Assembly: GCA_044507625.1 (NCBI GenBank)
Contig: JBIQJE010000006.1
Span: forward strand, 122,176-186,175
Origin: Hyphomicrobium_A sp044507625
Lineage (GTDB): Bacteria; Pseudomonadota; Alphaproteobacteria; Rhizobiales; Hyphomicrobiaceae
DNA length: 64,000 bases
Reading direction: 5' to 3'
The notes below the pieces were generated by a model. That model did not search any database. It saw only the letters and a list, made by a program, of their open reading frames with translations, and had not been told where the DNA came from. Positions 16,659 through 25,937 of the stretch are shown here, one piece after another (position 1 is the stretch's first letter; every line of letters starts with the position of its first letter). A program made the translations under genes and the position numbers.

Positions 16659-17621
16659 ATGTCTGCGATCATCCAGCCCTCCAAGCTAGAATTTTCGCCT
16701 TATCGCGTGTTCGTCCGCGACGAGTGGGCACGGTTGCGCGCCGATACGCCGATGACCCTTAAGGAGAGCGAGCTGGAGCCGCTTTCCGGTCTCATCGAGG
16801 AGTTGTCGGTCGAGGAGGTCGAGCAGATCTATCTGCCGCTGTCGCGCCTGCTCAATCTTTACGTGGCCGCCGCCCAGCAGCTCGATTCGGTATCCTCCAA
16901 GTTCCTCGGGCGCAGCGACGGCAAAGTGCCCTTCATCATCGGCGTCGGCGGCTCCGTCGCGGTTGGCAAGAGCACCACCGCGCGCGTGCTGAAGGCGTTG
17001 CTCGCGCGTTGGCCCGACCATCGCCGCGTCGAGCAGATCACGACCGACGGCTTCCTGCTGCCCAACGCGGAACTCGACAAGCGCGGCATCATGGATCGCA
17101 AGGGCTTCCCCGAAAGCTTCGACACCGCGCGCTTGCTGAACTTCCTCGCCAGCGTCAAATCCGGGGTGAAGCGCGTCGAGGCGCCGGTCTATTCGCACTT
17201 CCACTACGACATCCTGCCCGATCAGAAGGTCGTCGTTGAAAGTCCCGATATCCTGATCGTCGAAGGGCTCAACGTGCTCCAGCCCGCGCGCATGCCGCGC
17301 GGCGGGGAGGCCATACCGTTCGTCTCCGACTTCTTCGACTTCTCGATCTACATCGACGCCGATCCAGCCGTGATCGGCGAATGGTACGTGGCGCGTTTCA
17401 TGCGCCTGCGCACCACGGCATTTCGCGATCCGGCCGCATATTTCCACCAGTATGCGAGCCTGTCGCCCGACGCCGCCCGTCAGCGCGCGCGAGAGATCTG
17501 GCGCAGCATCAACCTGAAGAACCTGGAAGAGAACATCCTGCCGACGCGCCAGCGCGCGCGGCTCATCCTGAGCAAGGCGGCCGATCATCACGTAGAATCG
17601 GTGGCGCTGCGCAGGCTTTAG
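16659..17621 (+). CDS. coaA: type I pantothenate kinase
   Basis: CoaA phosphorylates pantothenate with ATP, the first and rate-limiting step in CoA synthesis. The 320-residue protein carries the P-loop GVGGSVAVGKSTTARVL, the substrate region ITTDGFLLPNAELD, RKGFPESFD, YSHFHYDI and EGLNVLQP, all classical type I features. It probably shares a transcript with hisE, 31 bases upstream. Its TAG stop codon is the first part of a dispersed family B repeat, so the repeat inserted or ended exactly at the gene end. Confidence 0.95.
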   Translation: MSAIIQPSKLEFSPYRVFVRDEWARLRADTPMTLKESELEPLSGLIEELSVEEVEQIYLPLSRLLNLYVAAAQQLDSVSSKFLGRSDGKVPFIIGVGGSVAVGKSTTARVLKALLARWPDHRRVEQITTDGFLLPNAELDKRGIMDRKGFPESFDTARLLNFLASVKSGVKRVEAPVYSHFHYDILPDQKVVVESPDILIVEGLNVLQPARMPRGGEAIPFVSDFFDFSIYIDADPAVIGEWYVARFMRLRTTAFRDPAAYFHQYASLSPDAARQRAREIWRSINLKNLEENILPTRQRARLILSKAADHHVESVALRRL

Positions 17622-17722
17622 ACCACGATCGGTTCGGACCCCTATCAGTCCGGTGCGTGCATCATCGGTCCAATTCAAAGACGCGAGCCGCATCGCGATT
17701 GGAAGCGAGGCGATGGTGCCCT
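17621..17722. repeat. dispersed intergenic repeat, family B copy 2
   Basis: This copy aligns to 6700-6798 over about 100 bases (ACCACGATCG, TTCGGACC, TATCAGTC, ATCATCGG, GCATCGCGATT, GCGATGGTGC), with scattered substitutions. The hairpin of family B is weakened here. It starts in the coaA stop codon. Confidence 0.72.
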
Positions 17723-17763
17723 GGGATTGTTCCAGCTCCCCTGCCGCGACGCCTGCAGGATAG

Positions 17764-17796
17764 GCAAAAAAAATGGGCCGCCTGGGGAGGCGGCCC
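17764..17796 (-). terminator. intrinsic terminator on the minus strand
   Basis: A perfect 9-bp stem GGGCCGCCT / AGGCGGCCC with a GGGG loop (17775-17796) is followed, on the minus strand only, by eight T residues (A-run at 17766-17773). It sits 47 bases past the end of the minus-strand frame ending at 17843, so it most likely terminates that gene. Confidence 0.8.
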
Positions 17797-17842
17797 GTCA
17801 AGTGTGACGCTCTAGTCTCGCTCAAAGTGCAGGGAGTGCCGC

Positions 17843-18385
17843 TCAATGCAAAAGCGGCGTCAGCGGTTTTCGCGGCATCGTCGTCGCCGTGATGGTGCAT
17901 GCGCCGGCCGCAAGCTGAGCTCGCGGGACGGACGCGACCGCCGGTCGTTGCAGCCAGTGCCGGGCCGGCACCGCAGGCTGCTCTATCGCCGCGCGAACCC
18001 TACACGGTACAAACGCATGGGTGATGGCCGACAGCGGCGGCTGCGGCAATCGGTGGGCGGGTTCAGTGACGATAGTCTCGGTCGGCAGCGCGATAGCGGC
18101 TGCCGGAATAGGTTGCGCGGTCTGGAAGCGCGCAGCGGTGCGCACGCGCAGAACGAAAAGCGTCGCGCCGTTGGAGCGCGGGCAGCGGTGTTTCCCGTGA
18201 AAAGGCGAATTGTCACCCAGGTTGGCAGAGGATCGGCGCAACGGGTGCATGGCGGTCGCGGGTGTTCCGGCAGCATCGGCCGGGAGGAGAGCAGCGACGC
18301 CCTCGAGCCGTGCGCTGCCTGCGAAGCCGCTTCCCTTCGGACGCTCAAAACGCGCGTGCATGATCGGCATGCAATCGGTCCCCAT
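17843..18385 (-). CDS. hypothetical protein, unrecognised
   Basis: This is an open frame of 180 residues (175 if it starts at the ATG at 18370, which has GGGGAC 8 bases before it). The product is rich in Ala, Pro and Arg (for example PQPPLSAITHAFVP and LQRPAVASVPRAQL) and shows no signal peptide, membrane helix or known motif. Support for expression comes from the strong minus-strand terminator just downstream and from third-position GC that is somewhat higher than in the opposing frame. It is not clearly conserved, and the competing plus-strand frame (17846-18466) looks arginine-rich and artefactual. It may also be a non-coding transcript. Confidence 0.4.
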   Translation of the reverse strand: MGTDCMPIMHARFERPKGSGFAGSARLEGVAALLPADAAGTPATAMHPLRRSSANLGDNSPFHGKHRCPRSNGATLFVLRVRTAARFQTAQPIPAAAIALPTETIVTEPAHRLPQPPLSAITHAFVPCRVRAAIEQPAVPARHWLQRPAVASVPRAQLAAGACTITATTMPRKPLTPLLH

Positions 18386-18694
18386 GACCTGCGAGCTAGG
18401 CTCGGAAGCGGCTCGAATCGTTATTGGGATTATGATGAGATGTCAGCGCATTGCCAGAGAGAATAAATGTCCTGTGTCAACGAGAGTGGGCAATCGACGG
18501 GTGTTGTGGCGCAAATGCCAATAGGAATTGTATCTCGCACCGGCTCGGCACCACGTTTCCGGAGCCCCCGCGCCCATATGGGACGCATCGCACCGGCAGA
18601 TGCCCACGCGTCGCCGGCCCGCGCGCATCAGCGCGCAGGACGGCGAAACGGCATCAGGAATTGGGGTCAGTAAAGCGGGTGGCGGGACGCGCGG
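18386..18694. other. 309-base gap with no recognisable feature
   Basis: The stretch lies between the unidentified minus-strand gene and the adenosine kinase gene end. It holds no convincing frame, hairpin terminator or repeat copy. It presumably carries the promoter of the minus-strand gene, but no clear -35/-10 pair was identified. Confidence 0.4.
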
Positions 18695-19696
18695 CTAGCC
18701 GGTGACCAGGCCTTCCTGCTTGGCAATAGCGGACAGCGGGCGCTCGGGCCGGGCGCCGATGTGGCTGATGATCTCGGAAGCGGCGAGGCTCGCAAGCCTG
18801 CCGCAGTCGGAGAGCTTCAGATTGCGCGTGTAGCCGTAGAGGAAGCCCGCCGCGTAGAGATCACCGGCGCCGGTGGCATCGACCACCTTCTCCACCCGCT
18901 GCGGCCGCACCTGCACCGTCTCCTTGTCGGTGACGATGATGGATCCGGCTTCCGAGCGCGTCAGAACCGCGATTTCACACTCTCCGCGCACGGCCGTGAC
19001 GGCTTCGTCGAAGGAGTTGACCTCGTAGAGCGCGGTGATTTCCTTCTCGTTGGCGAAGAGGACGTTGACGCCGTTCTTCACCAGCTTGCGGAAATCGGCA
19101 CGGTGGCGGTCGACGCAGAACGCGTCCGACAGCGTCAGCGCCGTTTTGCGGCCCGACTTGGCGGCAATGGCGCTGGCCGCATAGAAGGCTTCCTTGGCGG
19201 CGGGCTTATCGAACAGATAGCCCTCCAGATACGTGACCTTCGACGCGGCGATCATCCCTGCGTCGACCTCGGCCGCGCTGAGCTCGGTGCTGGCGCCGAG
19301 GAAGGTATTCATCGTCCGCTCGCCGTCCGGCGTCACCAGGATGAGGCACGCGGCAGTGGGCAGGCCGCCCGTGGCGGGTGGCGTTTCGAACGCCACGCCG
19401 GCCGCGCGGATGTCGTGCCAGAAGATCTTGCCGAACTGGTCGTCGGCGACGCGCCCGATGAAAGCTGCGCGCCCGCCGAAGGAGGCGAGGCCAGCCACCG
19501 TATTCGCGGCAGAGCCACCCGATCGCTCGATCGAAGGTCCCATCAGGCCGTAGAGCCGATCGGCCTCCTCGGCCTCGATCAGCCGCATGAAGCCCTTGGC
19601 AAGATCGTGCTTCGACAGAAACCCGTCGTCACAGCGTCCGATGATGTCGACGATGGCATTGCCGATGCCGACAACGTCGTAGCGTGTCTCTTGCAT
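18695..19696 (-). CDS. adenosine kinase-like PfkB family sugar kinase
   Basis: This is a 333-residue ribokinase/PfkB fold protein. The N-terminal YDVVGIGNAIVDII and the first signature GGSAANTVAGLASFGG are followed by GRVADDQFGKIF; the second signature DATGAGDLYAAGFLYGYT contains the catalytic base aspartate and the anion hole. Close homologues in alphaproteobacteria are annotated as adenosine kinase, which makes AMP from adenosine in purine salvage; other nucleosides or sugars are possible. The gene lies downstream of holA on the same strand with a gap of about 100 bases. Confidence 0.88.
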   Translation of the reverse strand: MQETRYDVVGIGNAIVDIIGRCDDGFLSKHDLAKGFMRLIEAEEADRLYGLMGPSIERSGGSAANTVAGLASFGGRAAFIGRVADDQFGKIFWHDIRAAGVAFETPPATGGLPTAACLILVTPDGERTMNTFLGASTELSAAEVDAGMIAASKVTYLEGYLFDKPAAKEAFYAASAIAAKSGRKTALTLSDAFCVDRHRADFRKLVKNGVNVLFANEKEITALYEVNSFDEAVTAVRGECEIAVLTRSEAGSIIVTDKETVQVRPQRVEKVVDATGAGDLYAAGFLYGYTRNLKLSDCGRLASLAASEIISHIGARPERPLSAIAKQEGLVTG

Positions 19697-19798
19697 GCAC
19701 CCCCCAATGTCCCGGATCGGGGCGCACTATAGGCACCGGGCCGCATCCGACAAGCCGTCGCAGCCAGATAATCGAAAAAGGCGAGGGGTGCGGGTCGC

Positions 19799-20833
19799 TT
19801 AGCCGACGCCTCTCGCGGCCGGCCGGGCACCGGCGGCAACCGCGAGTAGAAGTTCCTCCGCGATCTGCTCCTCGAGCGCCGAGTTGAGCCGCGCCGCCTT
19901 GGCCGCCTTTGCTGTCCGCGCCAGCGCGCCGGCGAGGCGTTGTGTGGTCCACAGGCGGCATTGCAGGCCGATGGCGTTCTTTTGCTTGAAATGGACCGGC
20001 GGGCGCTGCTGGCGGATCACATCCTCGAAGCTCGAGCCGGCATCGATATCGGTGCGGATGCGGTGCAGGCGCTGAAGATGCCGCTGGAGCGCCAGGATCA
20101 TCATTTGCGGGCTTTCGCCCGCCGCCATGGCGCGCGCATATTCGGCGACGGCCCGCGTGACATCGCCCGAAGCGGCGGCATTGAGCGTGCGGTCGATCGT
20201 GAGCTCAGACGCATCGCCCACCACCGCCTCGATGTCGGCGGCCTCGATTTCCTTGCGGCCAGCGGCATAGAGCGCCAGCTTCTCGATTTCGCCGCGGGAA
20301 AGAGCGCGGTCTGCACCCATGCGGCCCAGCAGCATTTCGCGCGCGTCCGCGCTGATCGAAAGCCCGTGCGGCTTCAGCGTATCGCGTATGAGGGCTTCCA
20401 GATCCGCCGCTTCATCCGCGTAGCAGGCAACCGCGGCCGCGTGCGGCGACTTTTCGAACAGCGCGCGCATCGCATCCGTGGGGCGCAGGTTGCCGGCCTC
20501 GACGATGAGGCTGGCTGCGAGTGCGCCCTCGGCCAGCAGCGGTTGCAGGCTGGGTGCGGTTATGCGCCGGCCGGCGGTTGCCCGCACGACCTTCGATCCA
20601 CCGAACATCGGCACGGTCTGCAGCTCGATCACCAGGCGATCAGGATCGGCGTCGAGATCGGCATCATCGAGACGCACGATCTCCCCGTCGTCGCGCGCAG
20701 CAATGAGCTGGGCGAGCTTGGCGGCCCGCTCCGAGACGAGGCCCGCGTCCGTGCCATAGAACAGCACGGCAGGGACTTTCGGTCCTGGCGGATTGAGAAA
20801 CGACTGGGCTTGATGGGCCTTAATGGCGACCAT
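19799..20833 (-). CDS. holA: DNA polymerase III delta subunit
   Basis: Delta opens the beta clamp within the clamp loader. The 344-residue protein shows the family pattern: N-terminal AVLFYGTDAGLVSERAAKL, KVVRATAGRRI, then IVEAGNLRPTDAMRALFE and the C-terminal collar region with MMILALQRHLQRLHRIR and LWTTQRLAGALARTAKAA. The normal lysine/arginine walker residues are absent, as expected for delta. It follows lptE and leuS on the same strand; leuS-lptE-holA is the standard order in Hyphomicrobiales, often ending near parB. Confidence 0.92.
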   Translation of the reverse strand: MVAIKAHQAQSFLNPPGPKVPAVLFYGTDAGLVSERAAKLAQLIAARDDGEIVRLDDADLDADPDRLVIELQTVPMFGGSKVVRATAGRRITAPSLQPLLAEGALAASLIVEAGNLRPTDAMRALFEKSPHAAAVACYADEAADLEALIRDTLKPHGLSISADAREMLLGRMGADRALSRGEIEKLALYAAGRKEIEAADIEAVVGDASELTIDRTLNAAASGDVTRAVAEYARAMAAGESPQMMILALQRHLQRLHRIRTDIDAGSSFEDVIRQQRPPVHFKQKNAIGLQCRLWTTQRLAGALARTAKAAKAARLNSALEEQIAEELLLAVAAGARPAARGVG

Positions 20834-20909
20834 GGCTGCGCACGGCTCCGCTCATGGCGTGAAACTGTCTGTGGCGTTGAGAGAAAACGCAAGCCACCCG
20901 TTGCGCGGG

Positions 20910-21452
20910 TTACGCGTTGCCCGAAAGGAACGCGGCGAGGCGGCCCTTCAGCTCGTCGCCCACCGTCTTGGCGGCGCGGTCCTCCGCGTCCTGGCGCGCC
21001 CGCACGTTGGCGAACACGCTGTCGAAGCGCTGGAAGGCGACCCGGCCGAAGCTCTCGCCCTGCAGCGCCACCGAGCGGTCGGCGATGCGAACGAGGCGGA
21101 ACGTGGTGTTGAGGTTATAGACGCTGCCCGACGAGTTGCCGTCCGCCTGTACCAGGGTCGGCGTCAGCGATTCGCGGATCACGACCTCCAGGCGATACAC
21201 CGGCTGCGCGGCAAGCCCGCCACCGGTGGACTGGTAGATCAGCTCGTTGCGCAGGCGCTGACCGACGCGCCCTGGAATAGGCGCGATTTCGACCTCGGCG
21301 AGCTTTTCACTGACGTCCGGAGCGCCGGTGATGGCGCTGGAGGCATACATCGGCCGGAAGCCGGAATCACCGCAGCCGGCGAGCAGCAGCACGGATGCCG
21401 CAGCACACGCGAACGCAACCCGGATCATCCCTCGGTGGCTAGCGGCCAACAT
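20910..21452 (-). CDS. lptE: LPS-assembly lipoprotein LptE-like
   Basis: LptE plugs the LptD barrel that inserts lipopolysaccharide in the outer membrane. The 180-residue protein has a lipoprotein signal (FACAAASVLLLAGC, lipobox LLAGC) followed by GDSGFRPMY, the usual alphaproteobacterial LptE opening. Two starts are possible: ATG 21452 with GAGGGGCGGG at good spacing, and ATG 21428 with an SD touching the codon; the longer form is taken. It sits 23 bases after leuS and ahead of holA. Confidence 0.88.
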   Translation of the reverse strand: MLAASHRGMIRVAFACAAASVLLLAGCGDSGFRPMYASSAITGAPDVSEKLAEVEIAPIPGRVGQRLRNELIYQSTGGGLAAQPVYRLEVVIRESLTPTLVQADGNSSGSVYNLNTTFRLVRIADRSVALQGESFGRVAFQRFDSVFANVRARQDAEDRAAKTVGDELKGRLAAFLSGNA

Positions 21453-21475
21453 CGCCCGCCCCTCGCGCTTCGGCT

Positions 21476-24100
21476 TCAGCCGACGACATTCACAATCCTC
21501 TGCGGCACAACGATGACCTTTTTGGCCGGCCGGCCTTCGAGCGCGCGCTGCACCGTCTCCAACTGGAGCGCCGCAGCCTCGATCTCAGCCTTGTCGGCCG
21601 TCCGGGCAACCGTCAATTCGTCCCGCCGCTTGCCATTCACCTGTACGGCAATGACGATCGTATCGTCAACGAGCAACGCCGGATCGACTTCCGGCCAGGC
21701 CTCATTGGCCAAAAGTGTGTTGTATCCGAGCCGCGCCCAGGATTCCTCGGCCAGATGCGGCATCATCGGGGCGATCATGTGCACCAGGAACTCCAAGGCT
21801 TCGCGCTGCGCCCAGGCCACATCGGGGCCGGTTTTCGAGAGCGCCGAGCCTAGAACGTTCGCGAATTCATAGATCTGCGCCACCGCCACGTTGAATCGCA
21901 GCGCTTCGATCGAATGCGCGACCTGATCGAGCGCTTTGTGGGTGGCGCGGCGCAGCGCGCTCGCCTCGGCGCCGAATTCGGCTGGCTTGGCCGAACCCTT
22001 CTCCGCGGCCTTTTCCGCACCCTGGTCGACGAGCCGCCAGACGCGCTGTACGAACCGGCGAGCGCCCTCGACGCCCACGTCCGTATAGGTGACGTCGCGC
22101 TCGGGCGGGCTGTCGGAAAGTACGAACCAGCGCGCGACGTCCGCCCCGTAGCGGGAGACGAAATCGTCGAGATCGACCGTATTCTTGCGCGACTTCGACA
22201 TCTTCTCGATGGCGCCGATCACCGCCGGCTCGCCGGTCGCGATTTCGACCGCACGCCGCGCCGCGCCCTCGCCTTCGATCCGCACCTGGTTCGGATTCAG
22301 CCAGCCGCCATGACGCGACTTGTAGGTCTCGTGCGTGACCATGCCCTGGGTGAAGAGCGCTGCGAACGGCTCGCGCGCATTCTGCGCCATCGAAAGGTGG
22401 CCGGTGTCGCACATCGCGCGGGTGAAAAAGCGCGAATAGAGAAGGTGCAGGATCGCGTGCTCGATACCGCCGATGTACTGGTCGACGGCGAGCCAGTAGG
22501 CCGCCGCTTCCTTATCGACGGGGGTCTTCGCATGCGGAGCGGTGAAGCGCACGAAATACCAGGAAGAATCGACGAACGTGTCCATCGTGTCGGTTTCGCG
22601 CCGGGCCTTGCCGCCGCAGGTCGGGCAATCGACGTTCTTCCACGTGGGATGGCGGTCGAGCGGGTTTCCCGGCTTGTCGAAGGTGGCGTCCTTTGGCAGC
22701 TCGACGGGCAGATCCTTGTCCGGCACCGGAACAATGCCGCATGTCTCGCAGTGAATGACGGGGATCGGACAGCCCCAGTAGCGCTGGCGCGAGACGCCCC
22801 AATCGCGCAAGCGATAGTTCACCTTCCGCGCGCCGACCGGTTTGTTGCCGAGCGTCGCCTTCTCCAGGCGCTGCGCCACCTCCTCGAATGCCGCTTCGGT
22901 GTCGAGCCCGTCGAGGAACGACGAGTTGATCATCGTGCCGTCGCTGTCGTAGGCCTTGTCGGTGATGGCAAAGGTGGCCGCATCCTCGCCCGGCGGCAGG
23001 ATGACCGGCGTGAATGGCAAATCGTATTTGCGGGCGAAATCGAGGTCCCGCTGGTCGCCCGACGGGCAGCCGAAGATGGCGCCGGTGCCGTAGTCCATCA
23101 GAATGAAGTTCGCCACGTAGACCGGCAGCGTCCAGCTCGGATCGAACGGGTGCACGGCGCGAATGCCGGTATCGAAGCCCTGCTTCTCCGCCGTTTCGAG
23201 ATCCGCGACGGACGTGCCCATGTGCCGGCACTCCTCGCAGAAGGCCGCGAGTTCCGGATTATTGGCGGCTGCCGCCCTGGCGAGCGGATGGTCCGGCGAC
23301 AGCGCAACGAATGAGGCGCCGAACAGCGTATCGGGCCGCGTCGTATAGACCTCGACCTCGCCCTGGCCTTCCGGCGCGGTTTTCTTGTCGAGACCGAAGC
23401 GTACCAGCATGCCCTGCGAGCGGCCGATCCAGTTCGCCTGCATCAGGCGCACTTTCTCCGGCCACTTGTCCAGCGTCTGCAGCGCTTCCAGCAGCTCGTC
23501 GGCGTATGCGGTGATCTTGAAGAACCACTGCGTCAGCTCGCGCTGTTCGACGAGCGCGCCCGAGCGCCAGCCCCGGCCGTCGATCACCTGCTCGTTGGCG
23601 AGCACCGTGTGGTCCACCGGATCCCAATTGACCTTCGACGACTTGCGGTAGGCGAGGCCCTTCTTCAGGAAATCGAGAAACAGCTTCTGCTGATGCCGGT
23701 AGTAGTCCAGCGAGCAGGTGGCGATTTCCCGCGACCAGTCGAGCGAAAATCCCATCGACTTGAGTTGCCGCCGCATGGTGGCGATGTTTTCGTACGTCCA
23801 CTCCGCGGGATGGACCTTGCGCTCCATGGCGGCGTTCTCGGCCGGCATGCCGAACGCATCCCAGCCCATAGGGTGCAGCACATTGAAGCCTTTCGCCCGC
23901 TTGTAGCGCGCGAAGACGTCGCCCATGGTGTAGTTGCGCGAGTGGCCGACGTGGATGCGCCCCGACGGATAGGGAAACATCTCGAGGACGTAGCACTTGG
24001 GCTGCCCGGGCTTGGTGGAGGCGCGGAAGATGCCTCCCTTGTCCCAGGCTTCCTGCCAGTGTTTCTCGCGTGCGGGCGCGTCGTAGCTTTGATTGGCCAT
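21476..24100 (-). CDS. leuS: leucyl-tRNA synthetase
   Basis: This is a full-length 874-residue class I synthetase. The HIGH motif appears as PYPSGRIHVGHSRNY (about 42-56), the KMSKS loop as EKMSKSRKN, and the editing domain (about 220-415) contains TTRPDTLFGASF, the threonine-rich editing site. A zinc-like cysteine set is present in CETCGI and CPTCGGKA. The C-terminal segment ends LEGRPAKKVIVVPQRIVNVVG. leuS heads the leuS-lptE-holA unit and is divergent from the PLP-homeostasis gene, 79 bases away. Confidence 0.97.
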   Translation of the reverse strand: MANQSYDAPAREKHWQEAWDKGGIFRASTKPGQPKCYVLEMFPYPSGRIHVGHSRNYTMGDVFARYKRAKGFNVLHPMGWDAFGMPAENAAMERKVHPAEWTYENIATMRRQLKSMGFSLDWSREIATCSLDYYRHQQKLFLDFLKKGLAYRKSSKVNWDPVDHTVLANEQVIDGRGWRSGALVEQRELTQWFFKITAYADELLEALQTLDKWPEKVRLMQANWIGRSQGMLVRFGLDKKTAPEGQGEVEVYTTRPDTLFGASFVALSPDHPLARAAAANNPELAAFCEECRHMGTSVADLETAEKQGFDTGIRAVHPFDPSWTLPVYVANFILMDYGTGAIFGCPSGDQRDLDFARKYDLPFTPVILPPGEDAATFAITDKAYDSDGTMINSSFLDGLDTEAAFEEVAQRLEKATLGNKPVGARKVNYRLRDWGVSRQRYWGCPIPVIHCETCGIVPVPDKDLPVELPKDATFDKPGNPLDRHPTWKNVDCPTCGGKARRETDTMDTFVDSSWYFVRFTAPHAKTPVDKEAAAYWLAVDQYIGGIEHAILHLLYSRFFTRAMCDTGHLSMAQNAREPFAALFTQGMVTHETYKSRHGGWLNPNQVRIEGEGAARRAVEIATGEPAVIGAIEKMSKSRKNTVDLDDFVSRYGADVARWFVLSDSPPERDVTYTDVGVEGARRFVQRVWRLVDQGAEKAAEKGSAKPAEFGAEASALRRATHKALDQVAHSIEALRFNVAVAQIYEFANVLGSALSKTGPDVAWAQREALEFLVHMIAPMMPHLAEESWARLGYNTLLANEAWPEVDPALLVDDTIVIAVQVNGKRRDELTVARTADKAEIEAAALQLETVQRALEGRPAKKVIVVPQRIVNVVG

Positions 24101-24179
24101 ACGGCGTCAAACTTTCGGGATTTAGCGGCTTTGAGCGGCGTAATGAGCCTTAAAGCACCATTGGGGTCAAGGCGGTCGG

Positions 24180-24866
24180 ATGACACCTGAGGCTGAAAGC
24201 AGGAAAGGACCGGCCGCGCGGCTGGCGGAAATCGAGGCGGAGATCGCCGCCGCGGCGGCCGAGGCCGGCCGCAACCCGGCCGATGTGCACCTCATCGCCG
24301 TCTCCAAGACGTTTGGCACGGAGGAGATCGAGCCAGTTCTGGCGGCCGGTCACCGCCGGTTTGGCGAAAACCGTGTGCAGGAGGCGAAAGGCAAGTGGCC
24401 GGCGCTCAAGGCGCGCTATCCCAGGACCGCGCTGCACCTCATCGGCCCGCTGCAATCGAACAAGACGAAAGAGGCGGTGGAGTTGTTCGATGCCATCCAT
24501 TCCATCGACCGGCCCAAGATCGCGCGCGCCATCGCCGAGGAAATGGCGAGGCAGGAAAGGCAGCTGCAGCTCTTCGTGCAGGTGAACACCGGCGAGGAGC
24601 CGCAGAAGGCGGGCGTGCTTCCCGCCGAGCTGCCGGCGCTGCTGGCCCTGTGCCGTGACGAGCTTGGGCTGAAGCTCGACGGCCTCATGTGCATCCCGCC
24701 GGTGGACGAGGAGCCCGCGATCCATTTCGCCTTCCTCGCCAGGCTCGCCGGCGAAAACGGCCTTTCCGGCCTCAGCATGGGCATGAGCGACGATTTCGCG
24801 ACCGCCGTGGCATTCGGGGCGACGCACGTGCGCGTCGGCAGCGCCATCTTCGGCCGCCGCGACTAG
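24180..24866 (+). CDS. YggS-family pyridoxal phosphate homeostasis protein
   Basis: This is a 228-residue TIM-barrel protein of the PLPBP/YggS family that binds PLP through a lysine and buffers vitamin B6 without known catalysis. The PLP lysine is in VHLIAVSKTFGTEEI, followed by RRFGENRVQEAKGKW, LHLIGPLQSNK, VNTGEEPQKAG, LSMGMSDDF and the phosphate-binding HVRVGSAIFG. It is divergent from leuS and has a weak AAGGCGG ribosome-binding site. Confidence 0.93.
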   Translation: MTPEAESRKGPAARLAEIEAEIAAAAAEAGRNPADVHLIAVSKTFGTEEIEPVLAAGHRRFGENRVQEAKGKWPALKARYPRTALHLIGPLQSNKTKEAVELFDAIHSIDRPKIARAIAEEMARQERQLQLFVQVNTGEEPQKAGVLPAELPALLALCRDELGLKLDGLMCIPPVDEEPAIHFAFLARLAGENGLSGLSMGMSDDFATAVAFGATHVRVGSAIFGRRD

Positions 24867-24969
24867 GCCGCTGGAGTTTTCCAGTGTGATCTCAGCGCAC
24901 GCGGCTTGGGCGTGCATATCCAATGCTAGGCTTCGGCAACATTGATTCGCTCGAAGCCGGAGGCAGACG

Positions 24970-25875
24970 ATGACCGCAGCCGCAGCACGGGCGGCAGACG
25001 CCCGAGCCAACGCCGCCGCAGCCGACGCGGCCGCCGATGCGCGTGCCGAAGCCAGCACCGAAGTCGTGACGAAAATCCCCGGCGTGACGAAGGCCACCGC
25101 CGCCAAGGCCACGCGCAACGGCTACTATCATTTCATCGTCGATATCTGGATCACGAACTTCAACGCGATCGAATTCGGCATCTACAAGCGCACGCGCAAC
25201 CGCGCGAAGTCGCGCCAGTTCACCTCCGACATGGACATCTTCGCCGAGGTGACCGAAGGCGGGCAGCGCACCGGGCTCATCGGCTACCGCGAAGACACCT
25301 GGAAGAAGGCGCAGACGAAGGACAAGCGTCTCGTGTTCAAGCTGTTCAACGATTCGCTGAACTGGCGCGCGACGATGGACCTGATGCTCGGACGCTCGAT
25401 GCAGCAGACGATCGCATCGCGCGGCTTGCCGGTGATGGTCTATTCCATCAACACCGACCAGGACGACTTCGTCGTCTACCTCGAGCGCTCCGCCAACAAG
25501 TGGCCGCTGATGCCGGAAAACTTCGGCTTCTTCATTCCCGGCCCCAACAATCAGCCGCTGTTCTATCGCCTGCAGCGCGACTTCATCAATCTCGGCGGCG
25601 ACTACACCCTCTATGACGAGCACGGCCGCAATGTCGGACATATCGACGGCAAGGTGTTCTCGATCGGTGGCAAATGGAAAGGCCGCGTGCGCGTCGAGCA
25701 TGCAGATCGCCGGCTGCTAACGGTGCTGCAGCTCTTCAGCGCGATGCAGATCTTCAACGGTGAGTGCCGCCGCTACCTGCGTCGGATGTGGCGCGACGTC
25801 CGCAAGGGCCGCACGGCCGTCACGCTCGATGCGCAGGAGCTCGATCTCTATAAGAACCCGCGCCGCATCCGTTAG
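24970..25875 (+). CDS. conserved hypothetical protein, LURP-one/Tubby-like C-terminal half
   Basis: This is a 301-residue protein with a perfect GGAGG ahead of its ATG. Residues about 1-35 are a low-complexity alanine/aspartate stretch. The middle has aromatic-rich segments (YHFIVDIWITNFNAIEFGIY, MVYSINTDQDDFVVYLE). The region FINLGGDYTLYDEHGRNVG then DGKVFSIGGKWKGRVRV resembles the beta strands of LURP-one-related/Tubby C2 proteins. This assignment is by pattern only. No signal peptide or membrane helix is visible. It lies between a PLP-homeostasis gene and the hipA gene end, which it converges with. Confidence 0.65.
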   Translation: MTAAAARAADARANAAAADAAADARAEASTEVVTKIPGVTKATAAKATRNGYYHFIVDIWITNFNAIEFGIYKRTRNRAKSRQFTSDMDIFAEVTEGGQRTGLIGYREDTWKKAQTKDKRLVFKLFNDSLNWRATMDLMLGRSMQQTIASRGLPVMVYSINTDQDDFVVYLERSANKWPLMPENFGFFIPGPNNQPLFYRLQRDFINLGGDYTLYDEHGRNVGHIDGKVFSIGGKWKGRVRVEHADRRLLTVLQLFSAMQIFNGECRRYLRRMWRDVRKGRTAVTLDAQELDLYKNPRRIR

Positions 25876-25937
25876 ACCGCGGCGGAAGCGCGATCTGACG
25901 GATGGAGCCGCACTGCGTTCGACGAGCGCGAACGCGT

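Noticed and set aside
18190..18203. parS-like GTTTCCCGTGAAAA
   Set aside because: Two positions differ from the palindrome, including the central CACGTG, which is needed for ParB recognition. Treated as chance.
21914..23314. 466-codon open frame antisense to leuS
   Set aside because: leuS carries HIGH and KMSKS motifs in the opposing frame; this frame has shadow composition.
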